64,000 bases of DNA from Lichenicola sp965198655 (GTDB taxonomy: Bacteria; Pseudomonadota; Alphaproteobacteria; Acetobacterales; Acetobacteraceae): positions 1,364,001 to 1,428,000 of the forward strand of contig OZ240668.1 in the NCBI GenBank assembly GCA_965198655.1, read 5' to 3'. Under the pieces are notes generated by a model. The model did not search any database, was not told the DNA's origin, and saw nothing but the letters and a program-made list of their open reading frames with translations. A program made the position numbers and the translations under genes. Shown here piece by piece: positions 43,462 to 52,330 of the stretch (positions are counted from its first letter, which is position 1; each line of letters begins with the position of its first letter).

Positions 43462-44775
43462 TCAGCGCCTTTGGAACTCGGGAGAGGAGAACAGCAGGGT
43501 GAGCGCGTCGCGGCGGTCGCCGGCGCCGTTTATCTGCGCGATCGTTTCCGGATGCAGGGCGTTGCCGAGGCTGGCCCGGGCGATCTCGATCGGCTCGACG
43601 GCGGTGGCGCCGGCCTGGCCGCTGACGCGGTAGCTCCAGTCGATCCGCGCCATCATCGCCGAGGGCGAGGCCCAGTCGGCGGCCCGGTCCGGCCAGCCGT
43701 TCGGCAGCGGCGCGCCCCAGACCGGCTGGCCGAGGGCCTGCATGGCGTCGGCCAGGCCGTGCCCCGGGGCGGGCGGAAGCGGGTCGGGCGGGACGCCAAG
43801 CGCGCGCAGGGTGGCGACCACGAACTCGGACGGGGCGCGGAACTTGGGTTCCGGCTGCCAGGCGTCCGGCAGCTCGATCAGCGCCAGTGCCGTGGCCTTG
43901 AGGTCGCCGCGCGTGCGCTGCAGCACGGCGGCGAGGGCATCCACCGCCTGCGGGGCCGGCGCGTCGGATACGAAGTGCACCGCGAGCTTGCCCGCCAGGC
44001 GGCGGAAGGTGGCGGGATGGCTGCCGAGGAAGTCGAGCGCCAGGATGCCGCCGGCTTCGCCTTCGGGAAACGCGCGGCCCATCAGGGCCTTCGTGCCCGG
44101 CTCGTGCGCGCGGGCGCGGAACAGGTAACCGGGCTCGGCGGCGGCCTGGTCCACCGACCATCCGGTCAGGATCGCGGCGAAGGCGGACACGTCGGCCTGG
44201 TCGTAGCCGGAGCCGGCGCCGACCGTGTGCAGCTCCAGGCACTCGCGCGCGAGGTTCTCGTTCAGGCCGCGCGTACCGTTGCGCCCGGCCGGGCTGTCCG
44301 GACCGACCGAGCCCGCGTTGTCGAGATACATCAGCATCGCCGGATGGCGCATGACCGCCAGCAGCATGTCGCCGAAGCGGCCGAATACGTGCGGACGGAT
44401 CGCCTCGCGCACGAAGCTGCCGGCGATCGGCCGGACTTCGCCCAGGCGGATGCTGACGGTGAAGTGGTTGGCCCAGAACCAGACCAGGCGCTCGCGGAAC
44501 GGCGCCTCCGCGTCGAGCAGCGCTGCCAGTTGCGCTTGCGCGTCCGTGCGGTAGAGTGGCTCGACCAGCGATTGTCCCGGCGGCGGCTTCAGCCGGTGCT
44601 GCTCGCGCAGCAGCACCAACCCGTCGGCCGTGGTGGGCAGCGTTTCGGGATACCGCACCGGGTCGGGACCGGTCACCTGGCCGCGCAGCCAGCCGTGCGG
44701 GTCGGCCGGCAGGGCTTCCCCGGACCTCGCACCAAGGCCGAAACGGGCCAGAGCCTGGACGGTGTCGAGCTGCAT
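43462..44775 (-). CDS. DUF1800 domain protein
   Basis: A 437-residue protein of the DUF1800 family. Signature strings are LARFGLGAR at the N-terminus, RERLVWFWANHFTVS, FGDMLLAVMRHPAMLMYLDN, NENLARECLELHTVG, FAAILTGWS, and GRAFPEGEAGGILALDFLGS. Function is unknown. The family almost always sits upstream of DUF1501, as here, and the pair has been linked to exported proteins. ATG at 44775 begins the conserved block; a longer upstream frame runs into repeat B copy 3 and is not credible. It should be transcribed from the 82 bp between its start and that repeat. Confidence 0.88.
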   Translation of the reverse strand: MQLDTVQALARFGLGARSGEALPADPHGWLRGQVTGPDPVRYPETLPTTADGLVLLREQHRLKPPPGQSLVEPLYRTDAQAQLAALLDAEAPFRERLVWFWANHFTVSIRLGEVRPIAGSFVREAIRPHVFGRFGDMLLAVMRHPAMLMYLDNAGSVGPDSPAGRNGTRGLNENLARECLELHTVGAGSGYDQADVSAFAAILTGWSVDQAAAEPGYLFRARAHEPGTKALMGRAFPEGEAGGILALDFLGSHPATFRRLAGKLAVHFVSDAPAPQAVDALAAVLQRTRGDLKATALALIELPDAWQPEPKFRAPSEFVVATLRALGVPPDPLPPAPGHGLADAMQALGQPVWGAPLPNGWPDRAADWASPSAMMARIDWSYRVSGQAGATAVEPIEIARASLGNALHPETIAQINGAGDRRDALTLLFSSPEFQRR

Positions 44776-44856
44776 TGCCGCAGCATCGCATGGTGGAACG
44801 ACACGCGCAGTATCGTCGTGTGACGAAGCCTGTCCTACCGGGCCGACTGGACGCGG

Positions 44857-44983
44857 ATCGTTGGAAGACAAGGCTGGGCTCTGCCAGACCTGCCAAAGGC
44901 CTCGGCCTTTGGAAACCGATTTGTTAAGCAATTGGATTCTTAAGGCTTTGCCTTGAGCGGGTCCAGGGCAGCGCCCTGGCCTT
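44857..44983 (+). repeat. Dispersed repeat family B, copy 3
   Basis: About 127 bp. It matches copy 1 from ATCGTTGGAAGACAAG through GGAAACCGATTTGTTAAGCA to the CTTAAGGC-TTT-GCCTTGAG hairpin and the end AGGGCAGCGCCCTGGCCTT. Its left end, AAGGCTGGGCTCTGCC, is an imperfect inverted copy of its right end, and both resemble the family A ends. It lies just past the yraN stop codon. Confidence 0.82.
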
Positions 44984-44997
44984 ATCCAGGCTCACCG

Positions 44998-45486
44998 TCA
45001 ACAGCCTCGTTCGTCCCGGAACGCGTCGGCGATCCGGCGCACCGTGCCGGCCCGGTCCACCAGGAGCAGGTCGAAACGGATCGCGTCGCGCTGCCAGTCC
45101 GGGTTGGCGGCGAGCAGGATCGCCGCCGCGTCGAGCAGCCGGTGCTGCTGGCGCAGGCTCAGCGCCGCGGCCGCGTCCGACAGCGCCGGACGCGCCTTGA
45201 CCTCGACGAAGGCCAGCAGCGCCGGCTCCGCCGCCGTCGCGGCCCGGGAGGCCACGATGTCGACCTCGCCCGCCGCGGTGCGGGCGCGCCGCGCCAGCAC
45301 GGTCCAGCCGTCGGCGAGGAGGGCGGTGCAGGCCGCCTGCTCGGCGCGCAGTCCCGCCTCCCAGGCGGCGTGGCCGCGCCGCCGCCGTGCCGGCGGTGCG
45401 GTCGCGCTTGTCAAAATCGGACCCGATGCGCATCGTCGCACCGCCGCGGTTCGTCGTGGGGCCCGATCCGGCTTCGGCAAGGTCAT
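44998..45486 (-). CDS. yraN: YraN family endonuclease-like protein (UPF0102)
   Basis: A 162-residue protein of the YraN family with the restriction-endonuclease fold: GHAAWEAGLRAEQAACTAL, then the active-site pattern GEVDIVAS....LAFVEVKAR and LSLRQQHRLLDAA. Asp, Glu and Lys of the PD-(D/E)xK type are present. Biological role is poorly known, possibly linked to DNA processing. The ATG at 45486 has GGGAGG abutting it, so the in-frame TTG at 45480, 6 bp from that site, may be the real start. In many genomes yraN follows rsmI, but here the upstream neighbour is the divergent cls-like gene. Confidence 0.88.
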   Translation of the reverse strand: MTLPKPDRAPRRTAAVRRCASGPILTSATAPPARRRRGHAAWEAGLRAEQAACTALLADGWTVLARRARTAAGEVDIVASRAATAAEPALLAFVEVKARPALSDAAAALSLRQQHRLLDAAAILLAANPDWQRDAIRFDLLLVDRAGTVRRIADAFRDERGC

Positions 45487-45547
45487 CCTCCCAAATCATG
45501 GACATGCGAAGCTTGCGCGGCACTCCTTACCGTTGCGTTACCGGATC

Positions 45548-46975
45548 ATGACGGACCCGGTCCGGATGCTGTTCCACCTGCTGTGGCCGGTGCGGCTGCT
45601 GCTGTCGGTGCTGGTCACGCTGCACGTGCTGCGCACCAAGCGCGACATCGGCTCGGCGATCGGCTGGATCGGGCTGGCCTGGCTGGCGCCGCTGACCGGG
45701 ACCGCGCTCTACGTGATGTTCGGCGTCAACCGGGTGCGCCGGTTGGCGCGCCGCCTGGGCCGGGCGCGCCGCTGGTCGAGCCGGCACGGCGTGTCCACCG
45801 GCAAGCGTCAGCTCGAGGGCGAGTACGCGCTGCTGGCCGAGGCGGTCGGGCGGTTGACCGGCCGGCCGCTGCTGGGTGGCAACGCCCTGCGCCGGTTCCA
45901 CGACGGCGACAGCGCCTATCCGGTCATGCTGGCGGCGATCGAGAGCGCTCAGGCGACAATCCTGCTGTGCTCCTACCTGTTCCACGACGACTCGGTCGGC
46001 CAGCGCTTCGTCGACGCGCTGGTCGCGGCCCACGCGCGCGGCGTCCGGGTGCGGGTGATGGTGGACGGGATCGGCAGCGGCTACCTGCGCTGCCGGGCGG
46101 CCAGCCGGCTGCATGCCGGCGGGGTGCCGACCGCGCGCTTCATGCACTCGGTGTGGCCGTGGCGCATGCCGTTCATCAACCTGCGCACCCACAAGAAGAT
46201 CCTGGTGGTGGACGGCCGCGTCGGCTTCACCGGGGGCATGAACATCGCCGTCGAGAACGTGCTGCGCACCCGGCCGAGGCATCCGGTGTCGGACACCCAT
46301 TTCGAGCTGCGCGGCCCGATCGTGCACCAGTTGAGCGAGGCGTTCGCCAAGGACTGGTCGTTCTGCACCGGCCTGGAGATCGACGATCCGGTGTTCTTCC
46401 CCGACCAGGAGGAGGTCGATCCCGGCTCCGGCGATGCGCTGATGCGGGTGGTGACCTCCGGGCCGGACCTCGACCTGGAGAAGATCGAGTTCGCGATGAT
46501 GCAGGCGGTGGCGGTGGCGCGTCGCTCGGTGCGGATCATGACCCCGTACTTCCTGCCCGACGAGCGGCTGCTGACGGTGCTGTCGATGGCGGCGATGCGC
46601 GGCATCGAGATCGACGTGGTGATGCCGCAAGCCAGCAACCAGAAGCCGGTGGACTGGGCCAGGAGCGCCAACAACGGCCCGCTGCTGGATGCCGGGGTGC
46701 GGCTGTGGCTGGCCAGGCCGCCGTTCAACCATTCCAAGCTGATGACGGTGGACGGGCGCTGGGCGATGATCGGCAGCTCCAACCTGGACGTGCGCAGCCT
46801 GCGCCTCAACTTCGAGCTCAACGTCGAGGTCTACGACCCTGCGATCACGGCCGAGATCGAGGCGTTCGTCGCCGAGCACCGCCATCTCAGGCTGACCCAT
46901 CACGACCTGGACAAGCGCTCCTTCCCGGTGCGCCTGCGCGACGCCAGCGCGCGGCTGATGCTGCCCTACCTGTAG
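45548..46975 (+). CDS. cls: Cardiolipin synthase-like phospholipase D family protein
   Basis: A 475-residue inner-membrane protein. Two N-terminal transmembrane helices (PVRLLLSVLVTLHVL; IGWIGLAWLAPLTGTALYVM) precede two PLD domains. The HKD motifs are THKKILVVDGRVGFTGGMN (about residue 212) and NHSKLMTVDGRWAMIGSSN (about residue 395). This is the architecture of ClsA-type enzymes that condense phosphatidylglycerol into cardiolipin. ClsB/C differ by lacking the membrane helices. The C-terminus overlaps the convergent EEP gene by 10 bp. Confidence 0.93.
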   Translation: MTDPVRMLFHLLWPVRLLLSVLVTLHVLRTKRDIGSAIGWIGLAWLAPLTGTALYVMFGVNRVRRLARRLGRARRWSSRHGVSTGKRQLEGEYALLAEAVGRLTGRPLLGGNALRRFHDGDSAYPVMLAAIESAQATILLCSYLFHDDSVGQRFVDALVAAHARGVRVRVMVDGIGSGYLRCRAASRLHAGGVPTARFMHSVWPWRMPFINLRTHKKILVVDGRVGFTGGMNIAVENVLRTRPRHPVSDTHFELRGPIVHQLSEAFAKDWSFCTGLEIDDPVFFPDQEEVDPGSGDALMRVVTSGPDLDLEKIEFAMMQAVAVARRSVRIMTPYFLPDERLLTVLSMAAMRGIEIDVVMPQASNQKPVDWARSANNGPLLDAGVRLWLARPPFNHSKLMTVDGRWAMIGSSNLDVRSLRLNFELNVEVYDPAITAEIEAFVAEHRHLRLTHHDLDKRSFPVRLRDASARLMLPYL

Positions 46976-47598
46976 GCGGCGGACGGTCCCGGCTGCGGGT
47001 GATGGTGCGCGCGGGCACGCAGCACCACGCGGATCGGGTGATGGTCGGACGGCAGGTGCGGCAGCACGCGGGCCTCCACGCAGTCCAGCCCGCGCGCCAG
47101 GCAGCGGTCGAGCCGGATCGGCACCATGTCGGCCATGCGGTGGGTGGCGCCGCGCGGGCCCACGTCGCGGAAGCCGGGCAGCAGCGCCGGGCCGAGCAGG
47201 TTGAAGTCGCCCAGCACGGCGCCGGTCGGCGGCAGCAGGGTCGCGATCAGCCGCAGTTGCCGCCGGTTCAGCATCTGGCCGTGCGACAGGTGGACGTTGG
47301 CGACCGAGAACGGGCCCATGTCGATCACCTGGCAGACCCGCCGGATCAGCGTACCGGGCTGCAGCGGGTGCACTGTGGGGGCCTTGCGGAACGGGTGCGG
47401 GCTCCAGCAGGCGACGCCGTGTATGCGGCCGGGAAGCGGCGAGCGGGCGTAGTGGCCGCCGATCCGGTCCTGCAGCCGGTCGATCGCGACCGTCGCTTCC
47501 TGCATCAGCAGCAGGTCCGGCCGCTCGTCGTCGACCAGCCGGGCCACGTCGTCGAGCGACGCGCCGACCGTGCGCAGCAGGTTCCAGCTCACGATCAC
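46966..47598 (-). CDS. Endonuclease/exonuclease/phosphatase family protein
   Basis: A 210-residue EEP-superfamily hydrolase. Motifs are VSWNLLRT at the start, DLLLMQEATV (catalytic Glu), NVHLSHGQML, LGDFNLLGP (Asp-Asn) and LPSDHHPIRV (Asp-His). All metal and catalytic residues are there. Substrates in this fold range from DNA to phosphoinositides and sphingomyelin; none can be assigned. No ATG exists between the preceding AI-2E gene and the conserved start, so GTG 47598 (or 47592) is chosen. The gene ends tail-to-tail within the cls-like gene. Confidence 0.85.
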   Translation of the reverse strand: MIVSWNLLRTVGASLDDVARLVDDERPDLLLMQEATVAIDRLQDRIGGHYARSPLPGRIHGVACWSPHPFRKAPTVHPLQPGTLIRRVCQVIDMGPFSVANVHLSHGQMLNRRQLRLIATLLPPTGAVLGDFNLLGPALLPGFRDVGPRGATHRMADMVPIRLDRCLARGLDCVEARVLPHLPSDHHPIRVVLRARAHHHPQPGPSAAYR

Positions 47599-47710
47599 GC
47601 ACCCGACCGCGTCGGTGGCCGGCTCCCGGGGACGGGGGCGGCGTCGGGGGAAAGGTCGCGCATCGGCCGATATAGCGCGGCAGGCGGGCCGATCGTTCCG
47701 CTTCGCCGCG

Positions 47711-48754
47711 TCAAGCCTCGGGCCTGGCGATGGCCGCCTGTCCAGAGGCGAACTCGACCACCAGGGTGTAGCCGAGCCCGAGCAGCACCGGGCCCAGGAA
47801 GATGCCCAAGCCCCCAAAGGCCAGCACGCCGCCCAGCACGCCGAGCAGGGTCAGCAGGTAGGGCAGTTGCGCGCCGCGGGCGATGAACACCGGCCGGATC
47901 ACGTGGTCGGCGCCGGAGATCGCCAGTACGCCGTAGGCGGCGAGGAAGATGCCCCAGCCGAGGTGGTGCGACATCGCCAGCCAGATCGCGGCCGGGATCC
48001 AGACCAGCGGCGCCCCGATCGGCAGCACCGCGACAAAGGCGGCGATGCCGCCGAACAGCACCGGGCTCGGCACGCCGGCGATGGTGAAGCCGATCCCGGT
48101 CAGGATGCCCTGCACGATCGCGGTGCCGAGGATGCCGTAGACGGTGCCGCGCACCGTGCTGCCGGCGACGCCGAGCAGGCGGTCGGCATAGGCGCCGGTG
48201 ATGCGCCGGATGATCGCGGACAAGGTGTTGCCGAGCGTGTCGCCGCTGATCCAGAAGAAGAAGCCGATGAACAAGGCCAGCACGAGCTGCAGCAGGCCGC
48301 TGGCGATCTGCACCAGCACGGCCAGGATCCGCTCGGCGATGGTGCCGATATAAGGCTGCAGGGTGGCGCCGACCTGTCCCAGGTCGACCGACCAGCGGTG
48401 CAGGGTTTCGGCGAGCTGGTGCCCGACCAGCGGCACGCGGGCGATCCAGCGCGGCGGCTCGGGCAGGCCGATGGCGGCCAGCCCCATCGCCGCGCGCACC
48501 ACCCCGGGCGCGTCCGCCACCCCGGCCGAGGCGACCAGCCCGAGCGGCAGCACCACCAGCAGCGCGGTCATCACCATCATCAGGATGGCGGCGGGAAAGC
48601 GGCCGACATGGGTCCGCATCCGGACGAACACCGGCCAGGTGGCGAACACCAGGATCGCCGCCCACAGGATCGCCGAGAAGAACGGCTGCAGCACCACGAC
48701 GCAGCCGGCGGCGACGCCGCCCAGCAGCAGCCCCATCATGATCCGCTCGGCCAT
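47711..48754 (-). CDS. AI-2E family transporter
   Basis: A 347-residue inner-membrane protein of the AI-2E family (PF01594), with seven to eight helices. It has ILWAAILVFATWPVF early, a long central amphipathic region (ARVPLVGHQLAETLHRWSVD), and the hallmark C-terminal helices GVPSPVLFGGIAAFVAVLPI and AYGVLAISGADHVIRPVFIA. Named for a proposed autoinducer-2 exporter; many members are instead linked to sodium/proton antiport or have unknown cargo. ATG at 48754 is preceded in frame by a GTG at 48757. The EEP gene follows after a 112-bp gap. Confidence 0.9.
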   Translation of the reverse strand: MAERIMMGLLLGGVAAGCVVVLQPFFSAILWAAILVFATWPVFVRMRTHVGRFPAAILMMVMTALLVVLPLGLVASAGVADAPGVVRAAMGLAAIGLPEPPRWIARVPLVGHQLAETLHRWSVDLGQVGATLQPYIGTIAERILAVLVQIASGLLQLVLALFIGFFFWISGDTLGNTLSAIIRRITGAYADRLLGVAGSTVRGTVYGILGTAIVQGILTGIGFTIAGVPSPVLFGGIAAFVAVLPIGAPLVWIPAAIWLAMSHHLGWGIFLAAYGVLAISGADHVIRPVFIARGAQLPYLLTLLGVLGGVLAFGGLGIFLGPVLLGLGYTLVVEFASGQAAIARPEA

Positions 48755-48944
48755 CACGAACGGACCAGGCTCCGCGGGCGCGGCCAGGGTCGCGCGATGA
48801 ACGCCCGATCATGCGGTGAGCTTGAAATCATCATGACGGCGAAATCGTTATAGCCAATCGGCGCCCTTCGGCTGTATCGTTAGTTTTGTGTTAAACTCTC
48901 ATCCTGAAGCGTCGTTATCTCGTCAGTTCGGGTAGGACATCCCC

Positions 48945-49826
48945 ATGCGCCTCAACGAAATCGGCCAGCAACTGCGTGCCTACCGCGTTGAATCCGGAAT
49001 GCGTGCCGAGGAAATCGCGGCCCGCCTCGGCGTGTCGCGGGCGGCATTGTATCGCTACGAGAAGGGCGAAGTCATCAAGCTGGACACGGTCCAGCGCCTG
49101 GCGGAGCTGCTCAAGATCTCGCCGCTGTCGCTGCTCGGCATTGGTGTCGAGTACTACAGCCGCTCGGTGGGCTTCTTCGAGCGGCTGCGTCAGGTCGAGG
49201 AGACCGCCGACCAGATCCTCCAGGTCGGGCTGCCGCTGTGCTACCTGACGACCTCGGACTCCTTCGACCTCGCGCTGACCGAAAGCCTGTTCCAGGCCGC
49301 GGACCTGGCTGGCGCCGACGCCGCCGCCGCGCGTGCGGTCGCCGAGCAGGTGCTGGGCATCCTGTCCGCCCGCAAGCGGAGCTACCAGTCGCGTCGTCCG
49401 GGCATCATCGCCATCCTGCCCGAGCAGGCGCTGCAGCAGCTCCTGCGCGACGGCATCTGCGCCGGGTTGAAGCTGGACGAGCCGCTGCGCCGCCGGGCCC
49501 GCGCGATCGCCGCCGCCGAGGTCGAGCAGGTCGCCAACCTGCTGGAAACCGAGCCGATGGGGTTGCAGTTCAGCCTGCTCGCCGAGACGTCGCCGACCAC
49601 GAGCTGCGTCCTGCTGCGCCAGCGCGATCGCGCCACCCTGGCGGTCAACCCGTTCCGCAGCGACTCGAGCTGCACGGTTCCCACCGGCGTCGCCATGGTC
49701 ACGGGTGCGCCGGAAGCGGTGGCGACCCACCAGCGGGTGATCGAGGGGATGTGGCGCGACTCGATCAAGGGCAAGGCCGCGGCCGAACGGGTGCGGGCCC
49801 TGCTTGCGGCGCATCGCGTCCAGTGA
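48945..49826 (+). CDS. XRE-type helix-turn-helix regulator with a large C-terminal domain
   Basis: A 293-residue protein. Residues about 5-62 are an XRE HTH (IGQQLRAYRVESGMRAEEIA, ARLGVSRAALYRYEKGE, VIKLDTVQRLAELLKISPLS). The rest, about 230 residues, has no enzymatic motif I recognise but resembles an effector domain, with LLAETSPTTSCVLLRQRDRA and a C-terminal MWRDSIKGKAAAERVR. This is a known domain layout in Rhodospirillales but without an assigned function. ATG at 48945 is preceded by TAGGA at 8 bp. An AT-rich 190-bp region upstream, shared with the divergent AI-2E gene, probably holds both promoters. Confidence 0.85.
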   Translation: MRLNEIGQQLRAYRVESGMRAEEIAARLGVSRAALYRYEKGEVIKLDTVQRLAELLKISPLSLLGIGVEYYSRSVGFFERLRQVEETADQILQVGLPLCYLTTSDSFDLALTESLFQAADLAGADAAAARAVAEQVLGILSARKRSYQSRRPGIIAILPEQALQQLLRDGICAGLKLDEPLRRRARAIAAAEVEQVANLLETEPMGLQFSLLAETSPTTSCVLLRQRDRATLAVNPFRSDSSCTVPTGVAMVTGAPEAVATHQRVIEGMWRDSIKGKAAAERVRALLAAHRVQ

Positions 49827-49920
49827 TCTAGACTTGCCCTCCGCGCCGGGCTGCCCGGCGTCAGCAGAACCGGGCCGGGTCACGCCGCCGCGTGACCGGC
49901 CGGGCCGGGAGGGTTGCCGC

Positions 49921-50775
49921 ATGGATCCGCTCATCTCGACGGTTGAACTGGACTTGGCTCTCCGCACGCGGTCCGGCGACGGCCTCGTCGTGCTCGACGC
50001 CACCACCCTGCTGCCGGGCGAGCGGTTCGACCCGCGGGACGCGTTCGCGCAGGCGCACCTTCCCGGCGCGCGTTTCCTGGACCTCGACGCGTTCTCCGAT
50101 CCGGAAGGCGACCTGCCGCACATGGTGCCGAGCCAGGGACGGTTCGCCCGCCTGGCCTCCGCGCTCGGCGTGTCCAACGACACCGAGGTGATCCTCTACG
50201 ACCAGACCGGGGTGGCGTCGGCCGCGCGCGCCTGGTGGCTGTTCGGGCTGTTCGGCCACGACCGGGTGCGCGTGCTCGACGGCGGGCTGCCGTGCTGGCG
50301 CGAGGAAGGGCGCGCGCTGGAGCGGGGCGAGCCGGCACCGGCGGCGGGCCAGCGTTACGTGCCGGCATTCCGGGCCCGTCGCCTGGTTGGCCTCGGCGAC
50401 GTGGCGGAGCTGTCGCGCGATGCCGGGGTCCGCCTGCTGGACGCACGCAGCCGCGGCCGGTTCGAGGGCAGCGTGCCGGAACCGCGGGCGGGCCTTCCCG
50501 GCGGCCACATCCCGGGCGCGGTCAGCCTGCCGTTCGGCGAGCTGCTGACCGCGGAACACCGCTTCCTGCCGCTGGACGCGTTGCGCGCGCGCTTTGCCGC
50601 CGCCGGGGTGGGCGAGGGCGATCCGGTGATCACCACATGCGGCTCCGGCCTGACCGCGTCGGTGTTGTCGCTGGGGCTCGCGGTGGCCGGTCACGGGCCC
50701 GGCGCGCTGTATGACGGCTCCTGGACCGAATGGGCGCAGGCAGGGGTGCCGCGCGAAACCGGAGCCGGCCGATGA
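49921..50775 (+). CDS. sseA: 3-mercaptopyruvate sulfurtransferase
   Basis: A 284-residue protein with two rhodanese domains. The active-site loop C240-G-S-G-L-T-A in ITTCGSGLTASVLSLGL matches the CG(S/T)G(V/L)TA pattern of mercaptopyruvate sulfurtransferases rather than the CRKGVT of thiosulfate rhodaneses. It moves sulfur from 3-mercaptopyruvate to thiols or cyanide in the cytoplasm. GGGAGGG precedes the ATG. The stop overlaps metC as ATGA, linking sulfur transfer with thioether cleavage. Confidence 0.93.
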   Translation: MDPLISTVELDLALRTRSGDGLVVLDATTLLPGERFDPRDAFAQAHLPGARFLDLDAFSDPEGDLPHMVPSQGRFARLASALGVSNDTEVILYDQTGVASAARAWWLFGLFGHDRVRVLDGGLPCWREEGRALERGEPAPAAGQRYVPAFRARRLVGLGDVAELSRDAGVRLLDARSRGRFEGSVPEPRAGLPGGHIPGAVSLPFGELLTAEHRFLPLDALRARFAAAGVGEGDPVITTCGSGLTASVLSLGLAVAGHGPGALYDGSWTEWAQAGVPRETGAGR

Positions 50776-52022
50776 GCGAGCCACCAGGGATGCCGAAGGA
50801 CGGCCTCGACGACCTGCCGGTGCCCGACGACGGCTGGTCCGACCTGACCGCGAAGATGGTGCGGCTCGGGCGCCCGTCCGGCACCGAGCCCGGCTTCGTC
50901 AACCCGCCGGTGTGGCGCGGCTCCACGGTCCTGTACGAGAGCATGGACGCGATGCGCGCGCGGTCGGCGCAACGCTACGAGCACGCGCTGATCTACGGCG
51001 CGATGGGCGGCCCGACCCAGTCCTTGCTGGAGGAGGCGATCGCCGCGATCGAGGGCGGACGGCATACCCAGGTGGTGTCGTCGGGGCTGGCCGCTTGCAC
51101 CACGCCGCTGCTCGCCTTTCTCGGCGCCGGCGGCCATTGCCTGATGCCGGACAGCGTGTATGGCCCGACCCGCCGCTTCTGCGACAGCATGCTGCGCCGG
51201 CTCGGCATCGAGACCACCTACTACGACCCGATGATCGAGGCGGACAGCCTGCACGCGCTGATGCGGCCCACCACCCAGGTGCTGTTCGCCGAAAGCCCCG
51301 GCAGCCACAGCTTCGAGGTGCAGGACGTGCCGATGCTGGCGCGTGTGGCGCACGAGCACGGCGCCAAGCTGATGCTGGACAACACCTGGGGCATACACGT
51401 GTTCCAGCCGTTCGAGCACGGCGTGGACGTGTCGATCCAGGCCCTGACCAAGTATCCCGCCGGGCATGCCGACGCGGTGCTGGGGGCCGTGACCGTGGTC
51501 GACCAGGGGGACTGGGTGGTGCTGCGCGACTCGGTGGTGCAGCTCGGCCAGTACGCGTCGCCGGACGAGTGCTGGCTCACGTTGCGCGGCTTGCGCACCA
51601 TGGGGGTGCGGCTGGAGCGGCAGTCGCGATCGGCGTTGATCGTGGCGCGCTGGCTGCAGGGACGGCCGGAGGTCACACGCGTGCTGCACCCGGCGCTGCC
51701 GGAGTGCCCAGGCCATGCGTATTGGACTCGCGACTTCCGGGGTGCGGCCAGCCTGTTCGGCGTGGTGTTCAGCGACCGGTACACCGCCGCGGCGGTCGAG
51801 GATATGGTCGCGGCGCTGGGGGTGTTCGGGCTCGGCGCGTCCTGGGGCGGCTACGAGAGCCTGGTGCTGCCGACCACCGGCATCGTCAGCCGAACCGCGG
51901 CGCGGGCGACGCCGACCGAGCCAGGGCCGGCGCTCCGGCTGCATATCGGGTTGGAAGCGCCAGAGGAGCTGATCGCCGACCTCGAAGGGGGCCTCGCCGT
52001 GCTCCGCGCCGCCTCGGCCTGA
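50772..52022 (+). CDS. metC: Cystathionine beta-lyase
   Basis: A 416-residue PLP enzyme of the Cys/Met metabolism family. It has YGAMGGPTQSLLEEAIAAIE (cofactor entry), SSGLAACTTPLLAFLG, the cofactor Asp in LMLDNTWGIHVFQPFEHG (D203), and the Schiff-base lysine K227 in QALTKYPAGHADAVLG. It cleaves cystathionine to homocysteine, pyruvate and ammonia; close relatives cleave other cysteine conjugates. The ATGA overlap with sseA suggests joint expression; a role in forming or using reduced sulfur is plausible. It is a little longer at the N-terminus than E. coli MetC. Confidence 0.92.
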   Translation: MSEPPGMPKDGLDDLPVPDDGWSDLTAKMVRLGRPSGTEPGFVNPPVWRGSTVLYESMDAMRARSAQRYEHALIYGAMGGPTQSLLEEAIAAIEGGRHTQVVSSGLAACTTPLLAFLGAGGHCLMPDSVYGPTRRFCDSMLRRLGIETTYYDPMIEADSLHALMRPTTQVLFAESPGSHSFEVQDVPMLARVAHEHGAKLMLDNTWGIHVFQPFEHGVDVSIQALTKYPAGHADAVLGAVTVVDQGDWVVLRDSVVQLGQYASPDECWLTLRGLRTMGVRLERQSRSALIVARWLQGRPEVTRVLHPALPECPGHAYWTRDFRGAASLFGVVFSDRYTAAAVEDMVAALGVFGLGASWGGYESLVLPTTGIVSRTAARATPTEPGPALRLHIGLEAPEELIADLEGGLAVLRAASA

Positions 52023-52043
52023 GGCGGCGCGGCTCCAGCGTTC

Positions 52044-52280
52044 CTAGTGGTTTTTGCCGCGGCCGGTGGCCGCCTGCAACGCGTCGATCCGCTTGGAGGC
52101 TTCCCCCTTGCTCAGGGTCTCGTCGAACGGCTCGCCGGCCTCCTCGGACAAGGTCTTGAGGTAGGAGGCCTGGGCGCCGGTCATGGTTTCCTTGCCGGTG
52201 GTCCAGTCGTCGGGGTTCTTGACGGTGTTCGAGGGAACGTCCTGCTCGTCCACCGCGTCGGTCTTCGGGTTTGTGCTCAT
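52044..52280 (-). CDS. DUF3072 domain protein
   Basis: A 78-residue hydrophilic protein: MSTNPKTDAVDEQDVPSNTV, then NPDDWTTGKETMTGAQASYL and KTLSEEAGEPFDETLSKGEA. The block TGAQASYLKTLSEEAG.PFDE is the core of DUF3072, a small helical family of unknown function found in alpha- and gammaproteobacteria and actinobacteria. It is downstream of comM on the same strand with a 50-bp gap and converges with metC. No signal peptide. Confidence 0.85.
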   Translation of the reverse strand: MSTNPKTDAVDEQDVPSNTVKNPDDWTTGKETMTGAQASYLKTLSEEAGEPFDETLSKGEASKRIDALQAATGRGKNH

Positions 52281-52330
52281 GACGGTGGCAACGACGAGGT
52301 ACCTGTTTTGTTCCGGCGGTCACCGAAACG